A program made the translations under genes and the position numbers. From contig DATNNN010000090.1 in NCBI GenBank assembly GCA_035601815.1, positions 1 to 25,365 on the forward strand: DNA of 25,365 nucleotides, written 5' to 3'. The notes below the pieces were generated by a model. That model did not search any database. It was not told the origin of the DNA and saw only the letters and a list, made by a program, of their open reading frames with translations. Of the stretch, positions 24,609-25,365 are shown in pieces. The stretch comes from DATNNN01 sp035601815. Its GTDB lineage: Bacteria; Pseudomonadota; Alphaproteobacteria; Rhizobiales; Xanthobacteraceae. Positions within the stretch are counted from its first letter, which is position 1. Every line of letters begins with the position of its first letter.

Positions 24609-25319
24609 TCATGCCTTCAGCCGGCTCGCCACCACGTCCCAGTTGACGATGTTGTCGAGCACCGCCTTGAGGTGGTCGCCGCGGCGGTTCTCGTAGTCGA
24701 GGTAGTAGGCGTGCTCCCACACGTCGAGACCCAGGAGCGGCGTCATTTTCTTGGTGAGCGGGCCGTCGCCGCCGGGGGCCGTGATAGCGACAAGCTTGTC
24801 GCCATCCTGGGCAAGCCAGCCCCAGCCCGAGCCGAAGACGCCGACCGCGTCGCCCTGCAGCTTGGTCTTCATATTGTCGAGCGAGCCGAAGGCGGCGTTG
24901 ATCATGTCGGCGAGCTTGCCACCCGGCGCCTTGGCGCCGCCCCGCTTGAACTGCTCCCAGTAGAGCTCGTGGTTATAGGCCTGACCCGCGTTGTTGAAGA
25001 TGCGCCGGTCGGCATCGTTGGCAGCCTCGACGATGATCTCGGGCAACTTCATGGACTCGTACTTGGTGCCCTTGGTGAGGGTGTTGAGGTTGCCGTAATA
25101 GCTCGCGTGATGGCGTCCGTAATGCAGGGTCACGGTGCGCGCGCCGATGGTGGGCGCGAGTTGGGACTCATGGAACGGCAGTGGCGGCTGCTTGAAAGGT
25201 CCGGCCGGCGCCGCGGGTGCCGCAGGCGCCTGGGCCTGGGCGTGACGCAGCACGGCAGGTGTCGCGAGCGTGGCGGCGGCGCCGGCCGCGACGAACACGC
25301 GGCGGGTGATCTTGGTCAT
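24609..25319 (-). CDS. Tat-exported superoxide dismutase, probably iron type
   Basis: A 236-residue Fe/Mn superoxide dismutase that converts superoxide to oxygen and hydrogen peroxide. Unlike the usual cytosolic enzyme of about 200 residues, it has a twin-arginine signal peptide: ITRRVFVAAGAAATLA, cut probably after Ala29 (HAQA), then an Ala/Pro-rich spacer. The four metal ligands are present: His66 (LHYGRHH), His117 (YNHELYW), Asp199 and His203 (LDVWEHAYY). Gln113 in NAGQAYNH, where Mn enzymes usually have Gly, and no Gln in the ITAPGGDGPLT region point to the iron type. Export of an already folded, metal-loaded enzyme fits Tat. ATG 25319 follows AGGAGGAA, a strong ribosome site. The stop is one base from that of the convergent regulator. 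Confidence 0.93.
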   Translation of the reverse strand: MTKITRRVFVAAGAAATLATPAVLRHAQAQAPAAPAAPAGPFKQPPLPFHESQLAPTIGARTVTLHYGRHHASYYGNLNTLTKGTKYESMKLPEIIVEAANDADRRIFNNAGQAYNHELYWEQFKRGGAKAPGGKLADMINAAFGSLDNMKTKLQGDAVGVFGSGWGWLAQDGDKLVAITAPGGDGPLTKKMTPLLGLDVWEHAYYLDYENRRGDHLKAVLDNIVNWDVVASRLKA

Positions 25320-25333
25320 GGGTTCCTCCTGAT

Positions 25334-25349
25334 GGCCCGGTTCCGGGCC
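25334..25349 (-). other. Stem-loop just upstream of the sod ribosome-binding site
   Basis: GGCCCGG and CCGGGCC form a perfect 7-bp stem with a two-base loop as written (a tighter-closing pair may open to enlarge the loop). It ends a few bases before the AGGAGG of the superoxide dismutase gene. It could lie in the 5' untranslated leader and affect message stability or translation. No T run follows it, so termination of an upstream gene is less likely. Confidence 0.4.
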
Positions 25350-25365
25350 TTGGCTGAAAGTTTAG

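Overview
The window is G+C-rich chromosomal DNA from an alphaproteobacterium, most likely of the Hyphomicrobiales (Rhizobiales). The evidence is gene content: an L-malyl-CoA lyase of the ethylmalonyl-CoA/serine-cycle type, HspQ, an IalB-family protein, the sdhE-mfd pair divergent from recG, glmU-glmS, a rhizobial-type GH17 beta-glucan synthase and a tupBCA tungstate transporter. Genes are densely packed. No intergenic gap exceeds 150 bases, and I see no tRNA or rRNA gene, CRISPR array, insertion sequence or integrase. Most of the window is ordinary core genome; the unusual content lies in a few accessory proteins.

Layout. Bases 1-2033 hold the 3' part of a malyl-CoA lyase gene and hspQ (+), then a convergent IalB-family gene (-) with a shared hairpin terminator between them. 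Bases 2182-6197 hold a tight + strand cluster: a family-5 (YejA-like) solute-binding protein with no permease nearby, a protein with the acyl-CoA synthetase fold that has lost its adenylation motifs, and a cytosolic FrnE/DsbA-like CPWC thioredoxin-fold protein. Bases 6194-12178 are the repair/respiration block: sdhE-mfd (-) divergent from recG (+), with a terminator-like hairpin between them. Bases 12175-17168 run on the - strand: glmU, glmS, a nucleotide-cyclase-like (DUF2652) protein fused to an SRPBCC domain, and a DUF805 membrane protein.

Bases 17296-19804 (+) hold a membrane-anchored, proline-rich, SPOR-like protein with an unclear start, an EamA-type exporter and a 149-residue membrane protein of unknown function. 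Bases 19695-23642 (-) hold tupB-tupC-tupA followed by a GH17 glucan synthase. A divergent + strand regulator (23720-24607) joins an excisionase-type HTH to a cytosolic periplasmic-binding-protein-like domain and is the obvious candidate tungstate/molybdate sensor. The window ends with a Tat-exported superoxide dismutase (-), probably iron type.

How they work together: glmU and glmS supply UDP-GlcNAc for envelope synthesis. mfd and recG are DNA-repair translocases, with sdhE flavinylating succinate dehydrogenase alongside. tupBCA imports tungstate, probably under the HTH-PBP regulator. The best candidates for undescribed biology are the motif-less acyl-CoA-synthetase-like protein in its coupled cluster, the cyclase-like/SRPBCC fusion with its cysteine cluster, and the tup regulator. 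None of these amounts to a proven new system from sequence alone.
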